Positions 25,534-33,562 of a stretch of DNA of 37,259 nucleotides are shown here, piece by piece; position 1 is the stretch's first letter; each line of letters starts with the position of its first letter. Location of the stretch: contig JBGSQB010000201.1 in the NCBI GenBank assembly GCA_041738285.1, positions 1-37,259 on the forward strand, written 5' to 3'. Below the pieces are notes generated by a model. That model did not search any database. It was not told the DNA's origin and saw only the letters and a list, made by a program, of their open reading frames with translations. The translations under genes and the position numbers were made by a program. The DNA comes from SZUA-521 sp041738285. Lineage in GTDB: Bacteria; Pseudomonadota; Gammaproteobacteria; Pseudomonadales; Azotimanducaceae.

Positions 25534-26913
25534 ATGACCGAGCAGCGCCGTCCGCCGGCCATCGATCGACTGCTGCGTGATCCCGCCTTCGCGCCACTGA
25601 TTGCGCAACACGGGCTCGGTGTCGTGAAGGCGCGAGTGCGCGCAATGCAGGCCGATGTGCGCGCCAACGGCGATACGGCATGGGTAGATGACATCCAAAC
25701 CTGGGCCGCGCGCGCCGAACACGGGCTCGCGAACGACTTCGGTAACGGCTTAACGCCGGTCTACAACCTCACCGGAACCCTGCTCCACACCAACCTCGGT
25801 CGCGCGCTACTCAGTGAGCAGCTCGCGCGGACTGCGATCGAAGCCGCGACGCATCCGGTTGCACTCGAGTATGACCTGGATGACGGCGCGCGTGGCGATC
25901 GCGACCGATTGATCGAACCGATGCTGTGCGCGTTGACCGGTGCGGAAGCGGCGACCGTCGTCAACAACAACGCTGCAGCCGTGCTGCTGGTGCTGAATAC
26001 ACTGGCACTCGGCAAGCGTGTTCCTGTCTCTCGAGGCGAACTGATCGAAATCGGCGGCAGCTTCCGCATGCCCGACATCATCGAGCGCGCCGGGTGCCGC
26101 ATCCTGGAAGTCGGCACCACCAACCGCACGCATCCGAAGGACTTCGAAAACGCGATCGACGCCGACACCGGTGTGCTGCTGAAGGTGCATCCGAGCAACT
26201 TCCGCGTCGAAGGGTTCACGCTCGAGGTCGAAACGCCGGCGCTGTCGGCCATTGCACGCCGACACCAGGTGCCATTGGTGATCGACCTCGGCAGCGGCGC
26301 GTTGATCGATCTGGCGCGGTTCGGTCTGCCTCACGAGCCAACTCCTGGTGAGACCTTGCGCCAGGGCGCCGACGTCGTGACCTTCAGCGGAGATAAATTG
26401 CTCGGTGCCGTGCAGGCCGGACTCATTGTTGGGCGTCGAGATCTGATCGAGCGCATCCGCCGCAATCCGCTCAAACGAGCACTGCGCACCGACAAGATCA
26501 CGCTGGCGGTGCTGCGCGAAACGCTGAAGCTCTATCAGGAACCCGAGCGCGCGATGACCCAGATCCCGCTGCTGCGCGCCATGAGCGAGCCGTTGGCAGA
26601 GATCCACCAGCGCGCGCGCATCGTGCGTGATGCGATCGCCCCAATGCTCGATCATCGCTTCGTCACCACCGTCATCGACTCGCAATGCCAGATCGGCAGC
26701 GGTTCGCTGCCCGGAACAGCGCTACCCAGCGCCGCCGTCAGCATTCGCGCGTCCGATCGTCTGTTGCGAGCACTCATCACCAATCTGCGCGCGCTGCCGA
26801 CACCGGTCATTGGCCGCCTGCACGACGGCGCTATTCTGCTCGACCTGCGCGCAACGCCCGATGTCGCCGATCTCGTTACGGAGCTTGCACAACTTCGAGT
26901 GCCGACCAAGTGA
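25534..26913 (+). CDS. selA: L-seryl-tRNA(Sec) selenium transferase
   Basis: SelA converts seryl-tRNA-Sec to selenocysteyl-tRNA-Sec using selenophosphate, on a PLP decamer. The 459-residue protein shows the family blocks VYNLTGTLLHTNLGRALL, EYDLDDGARGDRD, VNNNAAAVLLVLNTLA, GTTNRTHPKDFENAI, VIDLGSGAL and the PLP lysine Lys288 in TFSGDKLLGAVQAGLIVG. Length is usual. The ATG at 25534 has no clear ribosome site but overlaps the UGA stop of a six-codon ORF. Its own stop overlaps the selB GTG. SelD, needed to supply selenophosphate, is not in the window. Confidence 0.97.
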   Translation: MTEQRRPPAIDRLLRDPAFAPLIAQHGLGVVKARVRAMQADVRANGDTAWVDDIQTWAARAEHGLANDFGNGLTPVYNLTGTLLHTNLGRALLSEQLARTAIEAATHPVALEYDLDDGARGDRDRLIEPMLCALTGAEAATVVNNNAAAVLLVLNTLALGKRVPVSRGELIEIGGSFRMPDIIERAGCRILEVGTTNRTHPKDFENAIDADTGVLLKVHPSNFRVEGFTLEVETPALSAIARRHQVPLVIDLGSGALIDLARFGLPHEPTPGETLRQGADVVTFSGDKLLGAVQAGLIVGRRDLIERIRRNPLKRALRTDKITLAVLRETLKLYQEPERAMTQIPLLRAMSEPLAEIHQRARIVRDAIAPMLDHRFVTTVIDSQCQIGSGSLPGTALPSAAVSIRASDRLLRALITNLRALPTPVIGRLHDGAILLDLRATPDVADLVTELAQLRVPTK

Positions 26914-28793
26914 TCATCACCCTCGCCGGCCATGTGGATCATGGCAAGACCAGTCTCGTCCATGCCCTCACCGGCGTGGACACTGATCGACTCGCGGAAG
27001 AGAAGCGCCGTGGCCTGACCATCGATCTCGGATTCGCATACGCCGATTTCGGGTCAACGCGCGTCGGCTTCGTCGATGTGCCCGGTCACCAGCGTTTCGT
27101 GCACAACATGGTGGCAGGCGTCGCCGCCGGACAGGTTGCACTCATCGCAGTGGCGGCAGACGACGGCGTCATGCCGCAGACACGGGAACACCTCGCGATT
27201 CTGGAACTCATCGGTGTCCAGAGGGCGATTGTCGCCGTCACCAAGGCGGATCGCGTCGATGCTGATCGCCTGACTGCCGCTGTCGCCGAGGCCGATGCGC
27301 TGTTATCGACATCGAGTATCGAGCGCGTTGCAACAGTCACCACTTCCGTAGCCACCGGACACGGCATCGATTCGTTACGGGCACAGATCGAGTCGATGGT
27401 CACCCCAAGCCCGCATCAACAGGGCGCAGGGTTTCGACTCGCGGTCGATCGATCGTTCAACGTGCGCGGGGCAGGTCTTGTCGTGACCGGGACGGTGCAT
27501 TCCGGATCCGTGCGTGAGGGCGACGAACTCATCGTTGCATCGGCCGGCACGCCCGTGCGCGCGCGCACCATTCGTGTTCAGGATCGTCCGGCAGCCGAAG
27601 CGCATGCCGGAGATCGCTGCGCAATCAATCTGGCCGGAGCGGAACTCGCTGCAGTTGGTCGCGGTGACTGGGTCGTCGCGCCTTCCGCATTCAGTCCAAC
27701 GCGAACCATCGTGCTGCAGCTGCGCGTGACAAACGATCGGCCGCGACCAGTACGTCATTGGCTACGGGTACACGCATACCACGCGACCAGTCACAGCGAG
27801 GGCCATGTCGCCCTGCTGGACACGCCGCCCCTGGCTGCTGGCAGCGCGGGGCTTGTCGAACTCGTTCTCGATGAACCGTTCAACGCAAAGCACGGTGACG
27901 CGATCATCGTCCGCGATCACGGCATGGACGCGACGATCGGTGGTGGCAATGTCGTCGACATCGCTGGCCCCGTACGTCACCGGCGTGCCGCCGACCGTCT
28001 TTCGATGTTGAAGGCCCAACAGACCGACAGTGCTGCGCAAGCGCTCGCGAACATGCTCACCCTCGATGCCGTCGAGCCATCGCTGCTACAGGCGAACTGG
28101 AATCTCACCGGGGACTTCCTTGCTGCGCTGTTCGACGACCAGCGGATGGTACGCGTCCAGCGTGACGGTCGCACGTTCTGGGAGTCGATCGACCGATGGC
28201 AGGCATGGACTGCCGACATCGTCGACCGGGTTGGTGCCTACCACAAAGCGGCGCCGCACAGCCCCGGCCTGAAACGCGACCAGTTGCGTCACGTCACTGA
28301 TGTACCGACCAAGTGGCTCGATGTTGTCGTCTCTCAAGTCATCGGCAGGGGCGGGATCAAGGAGATCGGCGGTCACTTCAGTCTGCCGACGCACCGCGCC
28401 AAACTACCTGACGCGGATGCGCGGCTGCTCAAGCGCATCGAACAGGCACTTACAGGCACCGATCAACCACCGAGCACGGGTGATCTCGCCAAGCTGCTCG
28501 GTGTCGACCTGCCGTCCATCAAGACGTTCATTGCGCGCATGGCGGCCGAGGGATTGTTGGTGCGCGTGTCCGACAAGCGGGTCTTCATGCCTGCGTTCGT
28601 GAATCGCATGAGCGCCATTGCTGTGGAACTCGGCGATAAGGCCCCCGCCGGCTTTTCGGCAAAGGACTTCCGAGATGCCAGCGGGATCGGCCGCAATCTC
28701 GTGATCGATCTACTCGAGTACTTCGACGACCGTTCGTTCACGCGGCGCTATGGGGATCTGCGCCGCATCGTCGGCGATCCCAACCGGCTCTGA
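26910..28793 (+). CDS. selB: Selenocysteine-specific elongation factor
   Basis: SelB is a GTPase that brings Sec-tRNA to UGA codons marked by a SECIS hairpin. The 627-residue protein opens with G1 motif GHVDHGKTS at 7-15, then GLTIDLGFAY, G3 DVPGHQRFVHNMVAG and G4 TKAD, followed by EF-Tu-like domains II and III and a C-terminal array of winged helices (about 380-627) that bind SECIS RNA. A GTG start at 26910-26912 overlaps the selA stop (GTGA); the open frame before it is selA shadow. tRNA-Sec follows 13 bp after its stop, so selA-selB-tRNA-Sec is a compact cassette. Confidence 0.96.
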   Translation: MIITLAGHVDHGKTSLVHALTGVDTDRLAEEKRRGLTIDLGFAYADFGSTRVGFVDVPGHQRFVHNMVAGVAAGQVALIAVAADDGVMPQTREHLAILELIGVQRAIVAVTKADRVDADRLTAAVAEADALLSTSSIERVATVTTSVATGHGIDSLRAQIESMVTPSPHQQGAGFRLAVDRSFNVRGAGLVVTGTVHSGSVREGDELIVASAGTPVRARTIRVQDRPAAEAHAGDRCAINLAGAELAAVGRGDWVVAPSAFSPTRTIVLQLRVTNDRPRPVRHWLRVHAYHATSHSEGHVALLDTPPLAAGSAGLVELVLDEPFNAKHGDAIIVRDHGMDATIGGGNVVDIAGPVRHRRAADRLSMLKAQQTDSAAQALANMLTLDAVEPSLLQANWNLTGDFLAALFDDQRMVRVQRDGRTFWESIDRWQAWTADIVDRVGAYHKAAPHSPGLKRDQLRHVTDVPTKWLDVVVSQVIGRGGIKEIGGHFSLPTHRAKLPDADARLLKRIEQALTGTDQPPSTGDLAKLLGVDLPSIKTFIARMAAEGLLVRVSDKRVFMPAFVNRMSAIAVELGDKAPAGFSAKDFRDASGIGRNLVIDLLEYFDDRSFTRRYGDLRRIVGDPNRL

Positions 28794-28806
28794 TAGACTC
28801 CGCCGC

Positions 28807-28895
28807 GGAAGAGCATCGTCCCCGGTGGGGCGCGCGGCCTTCAAAGCCGTTGGAGCGTGCGACACGCTCGGTGGGTTCGACTCCTGCCTCTTCCG
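28807..28895 (+). tRNA. selC: tRNA-Sec (anticodon UCA)
   Basis: The sequence follows bacterial tRNA-Sec closely: acceptor GGAAGAG pairing with CTCTTCC, an extended D stem with minimal loop (GTCCCC-GGT-GGGG), anticodon loop CTTCAAA with UCA at 28841-28843, a long variable arm with a perfect 7-bp stem (28853-28859 with 28863-28869), and a T loop TTCGACT. CCA is not encoded. The 3' strand after the T loop is one base shorter than in E. coli, so the eighth acceptor pair is a C-C mismatch, or the molecule has 7+5 pairs in place of 8+5. Identity is secure; the exact ends are not. Confidence 0.93.
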
Positions 28896-28899
28896 CAAG

Positions 28900-28978
28900 A
28901 TCCAAAGATCGGGAAGCACCGGTCTTGAGAGCCGGCTTCGGAGCAACCCGACCGTGAGTTAGAATCCCACCGCCTCCG
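28900..28978 (+). pseudogene. tRNA-Ser(UGA)-like remnant
   Basis: From about 28916 the sequence matches tRNA-Ser(UGA): GCACCGGT, anticodon loop CTTGAGA in a 5-bp stem, a small variable stem TCGG/CCGA, and a T arm GTGAG-TTAGAAT-CCCAC with one mismatch and an altered T loop. The 3' acceptor strand CGCCTCC is present, but no matching GGAGGCG or proper D arm exists on the 5' side. I read it as a broken tRNA gene. A true but very divergent tRNA is less likely. Confidence 0.5.
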
Positions 28979-29001
28979 CAATTGCCGTGCAGACTCCAGG
29001 A

Positions 29002-30171
29002 ATGCCGCGAGCAGCGCCTGACTCAAGCCCCTACTCCGTGACGGTCTACCCAGAGACGAGTTCCGAGTACGTCGCTCAACTGTACGCTGGGCTCTTCGAA
29101 CTGGTTGCCGACGGGGTCGTTGCAGTTCATTTCCGTCGACCGCCCGGTGGTCCTCCCCGCGCCAACAGGCACTTCGTGCTGCGCATCGACGTCGACTCGG
29201 TCAGCCTGGGTCGAACCGTGCGGGCGTGCTTCGACACGGCGGACTGGCGCGACATCGCATCGATGGAGGATCTCACCGAATCGGACATCTACTTCAAGCG
29301 GGGCTACCACCCGGGCTTCCTTCACGAACTGCCGAGTTCACTGCGTAAAAAGATCGTTCCGATGGGGCTGCACTATGGCTGCTCGAGCCGCAACGAATCG
29401 GTCATGCAGTGCTTTGCCAGAGTACTGGCGCGCAACGCTGCGCCCGGTGCCTTCACCCAAAACCCGCTGAATGCCATCGGCCAAACGTTTGCTACACCAC
29501 TCAAACAGGCCCTCAAGAAGGCGGGTCTCGTCAAGGCGCGAAGCGACACCATGTTCATCGACGATTTCGAAGTCGAGCCGGACGCACCGGCCGAGCCAAT
29601 GGTGTTCTATCGAACGCGCGTGTATGGACCCACCGATGCCCCAGACAATTTCCGGCTGGGACGCATGGAGGAGGTGAACGAATTGCGGGTCAATACGGTT
29701 CGCGCCCTCCGCGCGCATTTCGGCGATCGATTCGTCGGCGGCCTGAGGCACTCCGCATTCGCGCAGCAGAGGTATGCCGACTGCCTGTTTCAAGACGACC
29801 AAGGTCTGCGCGGCCACCTCAAGGCCAGCAGGGAATGCCTGGTCAACGTCAATACCGCGGGGCTCCATGACTCGACCAGTTGGAAGGTCGCGGAATACAT
29901 GGCTGCGTCGCGGTGTATCGTCAGCGAACCGATGACATACGAGACGCCGGAGCCGGTGCTCGAGGGTAAACACTACCTGGGATTCACGACGCCGGACGAA
30001 TGCGTCGCGGCCTGCGAGCGATTGTTCGATGCGCCGGATTTTGCGGCCGGAATGCGCAAAAACAACTTCGACTACTACTGCGAATTCGTCCGCCCCGACC
30101 GGTTGATGTACCGGTCGCTGCGGACGCTCACCGATCGGTCTCAAATCGAACATCAAAGGGAAACCAAATGA
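29002..30171 (+). CDS. Unassigned protein with a glycosyltransferase-like C-terminus
   Basis: I do not recognise the whole protein (389 residues from the ATG at 29002; a GTG at 28987 is an alternative). No signal peptide or membrane segment is visible. The C-terminal third (GLHDSTSWKVAEYMAASRCIVSEPMTYETP, then GKHYLGFTTPDECVAACERLF and NNFDYYCEFVRPDRLMYRSL) resembles the acceptor end of GT-B or exostosin-like glycosyltransferases, where a conserved acidic residue precedes EYMAA-type motifs. Its stop overlaps the start of the GDP-sugar epimerase gene (ATGA), so the two are translationally coupled. A role in transferring the epimerised sugar is a reasonable inference, not shown. Confidence 0.6.
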   Translation: MPRAAPDSSPYSVTVYPETSSEYVAQLYAGLFELVADGVVAVHFRRPPGGPPRANRHFVLRIDVDSVSLGRTVRACFDTADWRDIASMEDLTESDIYFKRGYHPGFLHELPSSLRKKIVPMGLHYGCSSRNESVMQCFARVLARNAAPGAFTQNPLNAIGQTFATPLKQALKKAGLVKARSDTMFIDDFEVEPDAPAEPMVFYRTRVYGPTDAPDNFRLGRMEEVNELRVNTVRALRAHFGDRFVGGLRHSAFAQQRYADCLFQDDQGLRGHLKASRECLVNVNTAGLHDSTSWKVAEYMAASRCIVSEPMTYETPEPVLEGKHYLGFTTPDECVAACERLFDAPDFAAGMRKNNFDYYCEFVRPDRLMYRSLRTLTDRSQIEHQRETK

Positions 30172-31136
30172 AGGCGCTGGTCTTGGGTGCAGGCGGGTTC
30201 ATCGGTAGCCACCTCGTGCACCGGCTCAAACGCGAGGGATACTGGGTGCTCGGCATCGATCTGAAGCGGCCGGAGTTTTCGGCAACCGGGGCAGACGAGT
30301 TCGTCATCGGCGATCTGCGAGACCAAGGGGTGGTCAAGGACGTTTTCGATCGGCCGTTTGATGAGGTCTATCAGCTCGCGGCGGACATGGGTGGTGCGGG
30401 ATACATCTTCACTGGCGACCATGACGCCGACGTGCTGCATAACTCCGCACAAATCAACATCAACGTTGCCTACCATGCGTCGAAGTCTCGAATCGGAACG
30501 CTCTTCTATTCCTCCTCCGCCTGCATCTACCCCGAGTACAACCAAACCGACCCGGACAATCCCAACTGTGCCGAACACACGGCCTATCCCGCGATGCCGG
30601 ACAGTGAGTACGGGTGGGAGAAGCTGTTCAGCGAGCGGCTATTCATGGCCTACCAGCGCAACCACGGCATGCGTGTGCGCATCGGGCGCTTCCACAACAT
30701 CTTCGGGCCCGAGGGCACTTGGGAGGGCGGGCGTGAGAAGGCGCCGGCCGCGATGTGCCGGAAGGTGGCTGAAACGCGCGATGGCGGAGAGATCGAGATC
30801 TGGGGTGATGGTCGTCAGACACGTTCATTTCTCTATGTCGACGAGTGCCTGGAGGCCGTCAGACGTCTCGTGCGTTCCGACTTCTCCGAGCCCATCAACA
30901 TCGGCTCGGAGGAGATGGTATCCGTCAACGCCCTCATCGCTATGGTCATGGATATCGCGGGCAAGCGCGTGTCCGTCCGGCACGTGGAGGGCCCGCTGGG
31001 CGTACGCGGCAGGAATTCCGACAACACGCTCATCGAACGACAGTTGGGGTGGCGGCCCTCGTATCGCTTACGTGACGGAATGGAACGTACGTATACGTGG
31101 ATTGAAAGCCAGGTGAATCGCCGGGACGCAGGCTGA
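30168..31136 (+). CDS. GDP-mannose 3,5-epimerase-like NAD-dependent epimerase
   Basis: An extended short-chain dehydrogenase of 322 residues with N-terminal NAD motif GAGGFIGSHL at 7-16. It resembles plant GDP-mannose 3,5-epimerase closely: AADMGGAGYIF, SSSACIYPEYNQ, EYGWEKLFSERLF, IGRFHNIFGPEGTWEGGREK, GDGRQTRSFLYVDECLEAV and GVRGRNSDN. Catalytic positions are conserved: Cys119, Tyr148, Lys152, Lys191 and Arg280/282. The plant enzyme makes GDP-L-galactose and GDP-L-gulose from GDP-D-mannose; bacterial homologues probably supply an L-sugar for surface glycans. The ATG overlaps the preceding stop and follows AAAGGGAAA. Other GDP- or dTDP-sugar epimerases remain possible. Confidence 0.85.
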   Translation: MKALVLGAGGFIGSHLVHRLKREGYWVLGIDLKRPEFSATGADEFVIGDLRDQGVVKDVFDRPFDEVYQLAADMGGAGYIFTGDHDADVLHNSAQININVAYHASKSRIGTLFYSSSACIYPEYNQTDPDNPNCAEHTAYPAMPDSEYGWEKLFSERLFMAYQRNHGMRVRIGRFHNIFGPEGTWEGGREKAPAAMCRKVAETRDGGEIEIWGDGRQTRSFLYVDECLEAVRRLVRSDFSEPINIGSEEMVSVNALIAMVMDIAGKRVSVRHVEGPLGVRGRNSDNTLIERQLGWRPSYRLRDGMERTYTWIESQVNRRDAG

Positions 31137-31216
31137 GTTCTAACGGTCCGCGTGCGGCCGCGTGATTCCTGGCCAGCCAACGCAGGCATCTTCCGCGAAA
31201 CCCCAGCGAAAGTACC

Positions 31217-32401
31217 TTAGAGTGCCCCCAGGAACCCGCTGATAACGCCGCTGGCCTCCTTCAGGTGCGCCTGTCCATCCGGCCCCGTGTAGTAGTGGGT
31301 CGCGCCCTTCACCATATGCAGATGTTTGTCTTTATGGCCAACAGCATCGAAGAGACGCGTGGTATGACTGGGCGTACAGGCATCATCTGCCGTGTTGCCA
31401 ATCACGAGCACCGGTACGCTGATCCTGCCGCCTGAGGAAATCGCATCGCAACGCGCGTCATCGAAGCTCCATTGACTGAGCCAGCTGCGCAATGTACAGA
31501 ACCTCGCGAGACCCACGGGACCGTCGTTCACAACTTTCGGATCGCCGAGGTAACAAATGCCCGGCTTGCGATCGCTGGGCTCGATACTCGCGTCCAGCCA
31601 CCTCGGGTCCGCCATGGTGCCATGCACCGTGAATGCGAATTCGCCGTAGGGACTGTCTGAGGCCCGAATGGCTTCAAGTTTGCGCTTGACCCAGGCGGTG
31701 ATCCGACGGTTGCGGGCAATCTGGGCTGCGGCAAACGCGGTGAGAAATTGCGCCGAGTACGGCGGTTGGTTTGGATTGCTCGGATCGTACAGATTCAAGT
31801 CCCGATCGCGCACATCGGGTCGTGTTTCGTCGCTGATGGACGGGTCGAGCCACTCGGTAAAGATTCGGTGTCGACTGACGTGCGCCGCCAACATCATGAC
31901 GGCGTTGGCCGGCGGCATCCGCGCGGCATCGACGACATACGGATCGCCCGCGGCCGTGTCCGCGATGCCCTTGCCCGCCTCCGCCAACGACTGGTACCAC
32001 ATCATCAGCGACCCGCCGCCTGACCAGCCAGCCAGGACGATGTTCGAATAGCCGAGGCGATCACGCGCATCGCAGATCGCTTCACCCAGATCGCAGGCAA
32101 CCTTCTCCATGACCAGCGCATAGTCTGCGCCGCGATAGCGTGAGTTGGCCCACAGCACGTGATGACCGACCCGAGCGAGCTCTCGCACCATCGGCAGGTA
32201 CATGCCACCCCCCACAGGGTGCATGAAGACGATGAGCGTGTCGGACGGTTGATCGATGGGCCTGATCAGATGACAGTCGAGCCCGACCACCGCACCGCCG
32301 CCGCCGTAGACATCGCTGTAGGTCGCGTTTTCCTGAAAGCCAACCGCATAAGCGATCCGCTCGCAGCCACGTGGTGTTCCCGGGTTGGTCATCGTCGTCA
32401 T
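31217..32401 (-). CDS. Alpha/beta hydrolase
   Basis: A 394-residue alpha/beta-fold hydrolase. The oxyanion motif HPVGGGMY lies at 61-68, the nucleophile elbow GWSGGG with Ser127 at 125-130, a probable acid residue in VLVIGNTADDACTPSH, and the histidine in KGATHYYTG near the C-terminus. It could hydrolyse an ester, thioester or lactone; the substrate is unknown. No signal peptide is seen, so it is probably cytoplasmic. It starts 21 bp after the second acyl-CoA dehydrogenase gene and is probably the last gene of that operon, suggesting action on a product of the same degradation route. It converges on the epimerase gene across 80 bp with nothing clear in between. Confidence 0.85.
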   Translation of the reverse strand: MTTMTNPGTPRGCERIAYAVGFQENATYSDVYGGGGAVVGLDCHLIRPIDQPSDTLIVFMHPVGGGMYLPMVRELARVGHHVLWANSRYRGADYALVMEKVACDLGEAICDARDRLGYSNIVLAGWSGGGSLMMWYQSLAEAGKGIADTAAGDPYVVDAARMPPANAVMMLAAHVSRHRIFTEWLDPSISDETRPDVRDRDLNLYDPSNPNQPPYSAQFLTAFAAAQIARNRRITAWVKRKLEAIRASDSPYGEFAFTVHGTMADPRWLDASIEPSDRKPGICYLGDPKVVNDGPVGLARFCTLRSWLSQWSFDDARCDAISSGGRISVPVLVIGNTADDACTPSHTTRLFDAVGHKDKHLHMVKGATHYYTGPDGQAHLKEASGVISGFLGAL

Positions 32402-32422
32402 GAGAATTCCCCAGACACCACG

Positions 32423-33559
32423 TCAGAATCCAAGGAGCCTGGCATACCGATCCCGATGGAATGCCTGATTGCCATACAGGGATTCCAGCACACGCGCGCG
32501 CTTCAGATAGAAGCCGGCGTCGAACTCGTCGGTCATGCCGATGCCACCGTGGATCTGAATCAACTGGTTGGACATCTCGTGCAGGAAGTCGCCGACGCGG
32601 CACTTGGCAAGGGAGCAGAGCTCCGGCACGTCGTCTCTTCCCGCATCGATCGCCTGCAATGCGGCCTCCGCGCACGATCGGGCCAGTTCCATGCTGGTGA
32701 ACAACATGGCAGCGCGATGACCGAGCGCCTGGAACGAACCGATGACCCGGCCGAATTGCTCCCGGGTCTTGAGATAGTCCAGGGTCATGTCGAAAGCTTG
32801 AGCCGCAGTACCCAGCATTTCGGCGCTCAATCCCGCCCGCGCGCGATCGAGCACCTGCTCGAGCAGCGCACCACCGCTACCGATGCTACCCAGCGCCGCA
32901 TCGTCGCCCACGTCCACACCCTCGAACACCACGTTCGCGTAGCCGCGACTGTCGACCGTCGCCAGTCGCGTTCTGCTGATCCCTTGCGCGCTTGCAGGCA
33001 CCAGAAACAGGGTCAGGCCATCTACGCTGCCCGGCTTACCGGCCGTGCGCGCGGCAACGATGAAGGTCGTCGCCGCCATACCTTCAACGACAAAGGACTT
33101 GGTGCCGGTGAGCTTGAATCCCCCACCGCGCTTCTGCGCTTTCAGGGCGATCGCTGCGGGTGCATGACGCGGACCTTCATCCGCTGCCAGCGTGAGGATT
33201 TCAGATCCCTTCACAACTGCTGGTAACAGCCGCTGTTTCTGCGACTCGCTACCGCCGAGCAACACCGCAGACGCGCCCACCAGTGCCGATGCAAACAGTG
33301 GCGAGGCAGTGAGCTGTCGGCCAAGTTGCTCGAGGACGACACCGAAGGTGAGAAATCCGAGATCAGATCCGCCGTAGGCTTCCGGAATCAATATGCCCGT
33401 CCAGCCCATCTCCACCATGGCCTGCCAGGTCGCCGGGGTGAAGGCCTGCGCTTCGGCGCTGTCGCGCATTTCGCGGAACTTCTGCACCGGTGATTCATCG
33501 CGTACCCAGGCCGTCGCCTGGTCTTTCAGCATGGATTGTTCTTCTGTCAGTGCCGCCAT
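32423..33559 (-). CDS. Acyl-CoA dehydrogenase, probable non-catalytic partner subunit
   Basis: A 378-residue acyl-CoA dehydrogenase-family flavoprotein: helical N-domain, beta middle domain and C-domain with TREQFGRVIGSFQALGHRAA and QLIQIHGGIGMTDE, the FAD-binding C-terminal motif. The usual SEPNAGSD-type FAD/substrate loop is replaced by AADEGPRHAP. Helix G reads VLDRARAGLSAEML without the catalytic glutamate found in other members, and the C-terminal catalytic position reads LYGNQ rather than YEG. I therefore infer a partner subunit of a heteromeric enzyme with the gene 3 bp upstream, as known for alpha2beta2 steroid-degrading dehydrogenases in Mycobacterium. Confidence 0.85.
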   Translation of the reverse strand: MAALTEEQSMLKDQATAWVRDESPVQKFREMRDSAEAQAFTPATWQAMVEMGWTGILIPEAYGGSDLGFLTFGVVLEQLGRQLTASPLFASALVGASAVLLGGSESQKQRLLPAVVKGSEILTLAADEGPRHAPAAIALKAQKRGGGFKLTGTKSFVVEGMAATTFIVAARTAGKPGSVDGLTLFLVPASAQGISRTRLATVDSRGYANVVFEGVDVGDDAALGSIGSGGALLEQVLDRARAGLSAEMLGTAAQAFDMTLDYLKTREQFGRVIGSFQALGHRAAMLFTSMELARSCAEAALQAIDAGRDDVPELCSLAKCRVGDFLHEMSNQLIQIHGGIGMTDEFDAGFYLKRARVLESLYGNQAFHRDRYARLLGF

Positions 33560-33562
33560 GGC

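Noticed and set aside
26685..26909. N-terminal extension of selB in the same open frame.
   Set aside because: The GTPase domain begins right at the GTG at 26910, and the upstream part overlaps the well-conserved selA C-terminus.
25534..28793. A selenoprotein gene within or next to the Sec cassette.
   Set aside because: I found no gene in the window whose frame continues through an in-frame TGA with family similarity on both sides, nor a clear SECIS hairpin.
31137..31216. Small palindromes (CCGC-GT-GCGG, TGGC-CA-GCCA) between the convergent epimerase and hydrolase genes.
   Set aside because: Stems of only 4 bp without a U-run; too weak to call a terminator.
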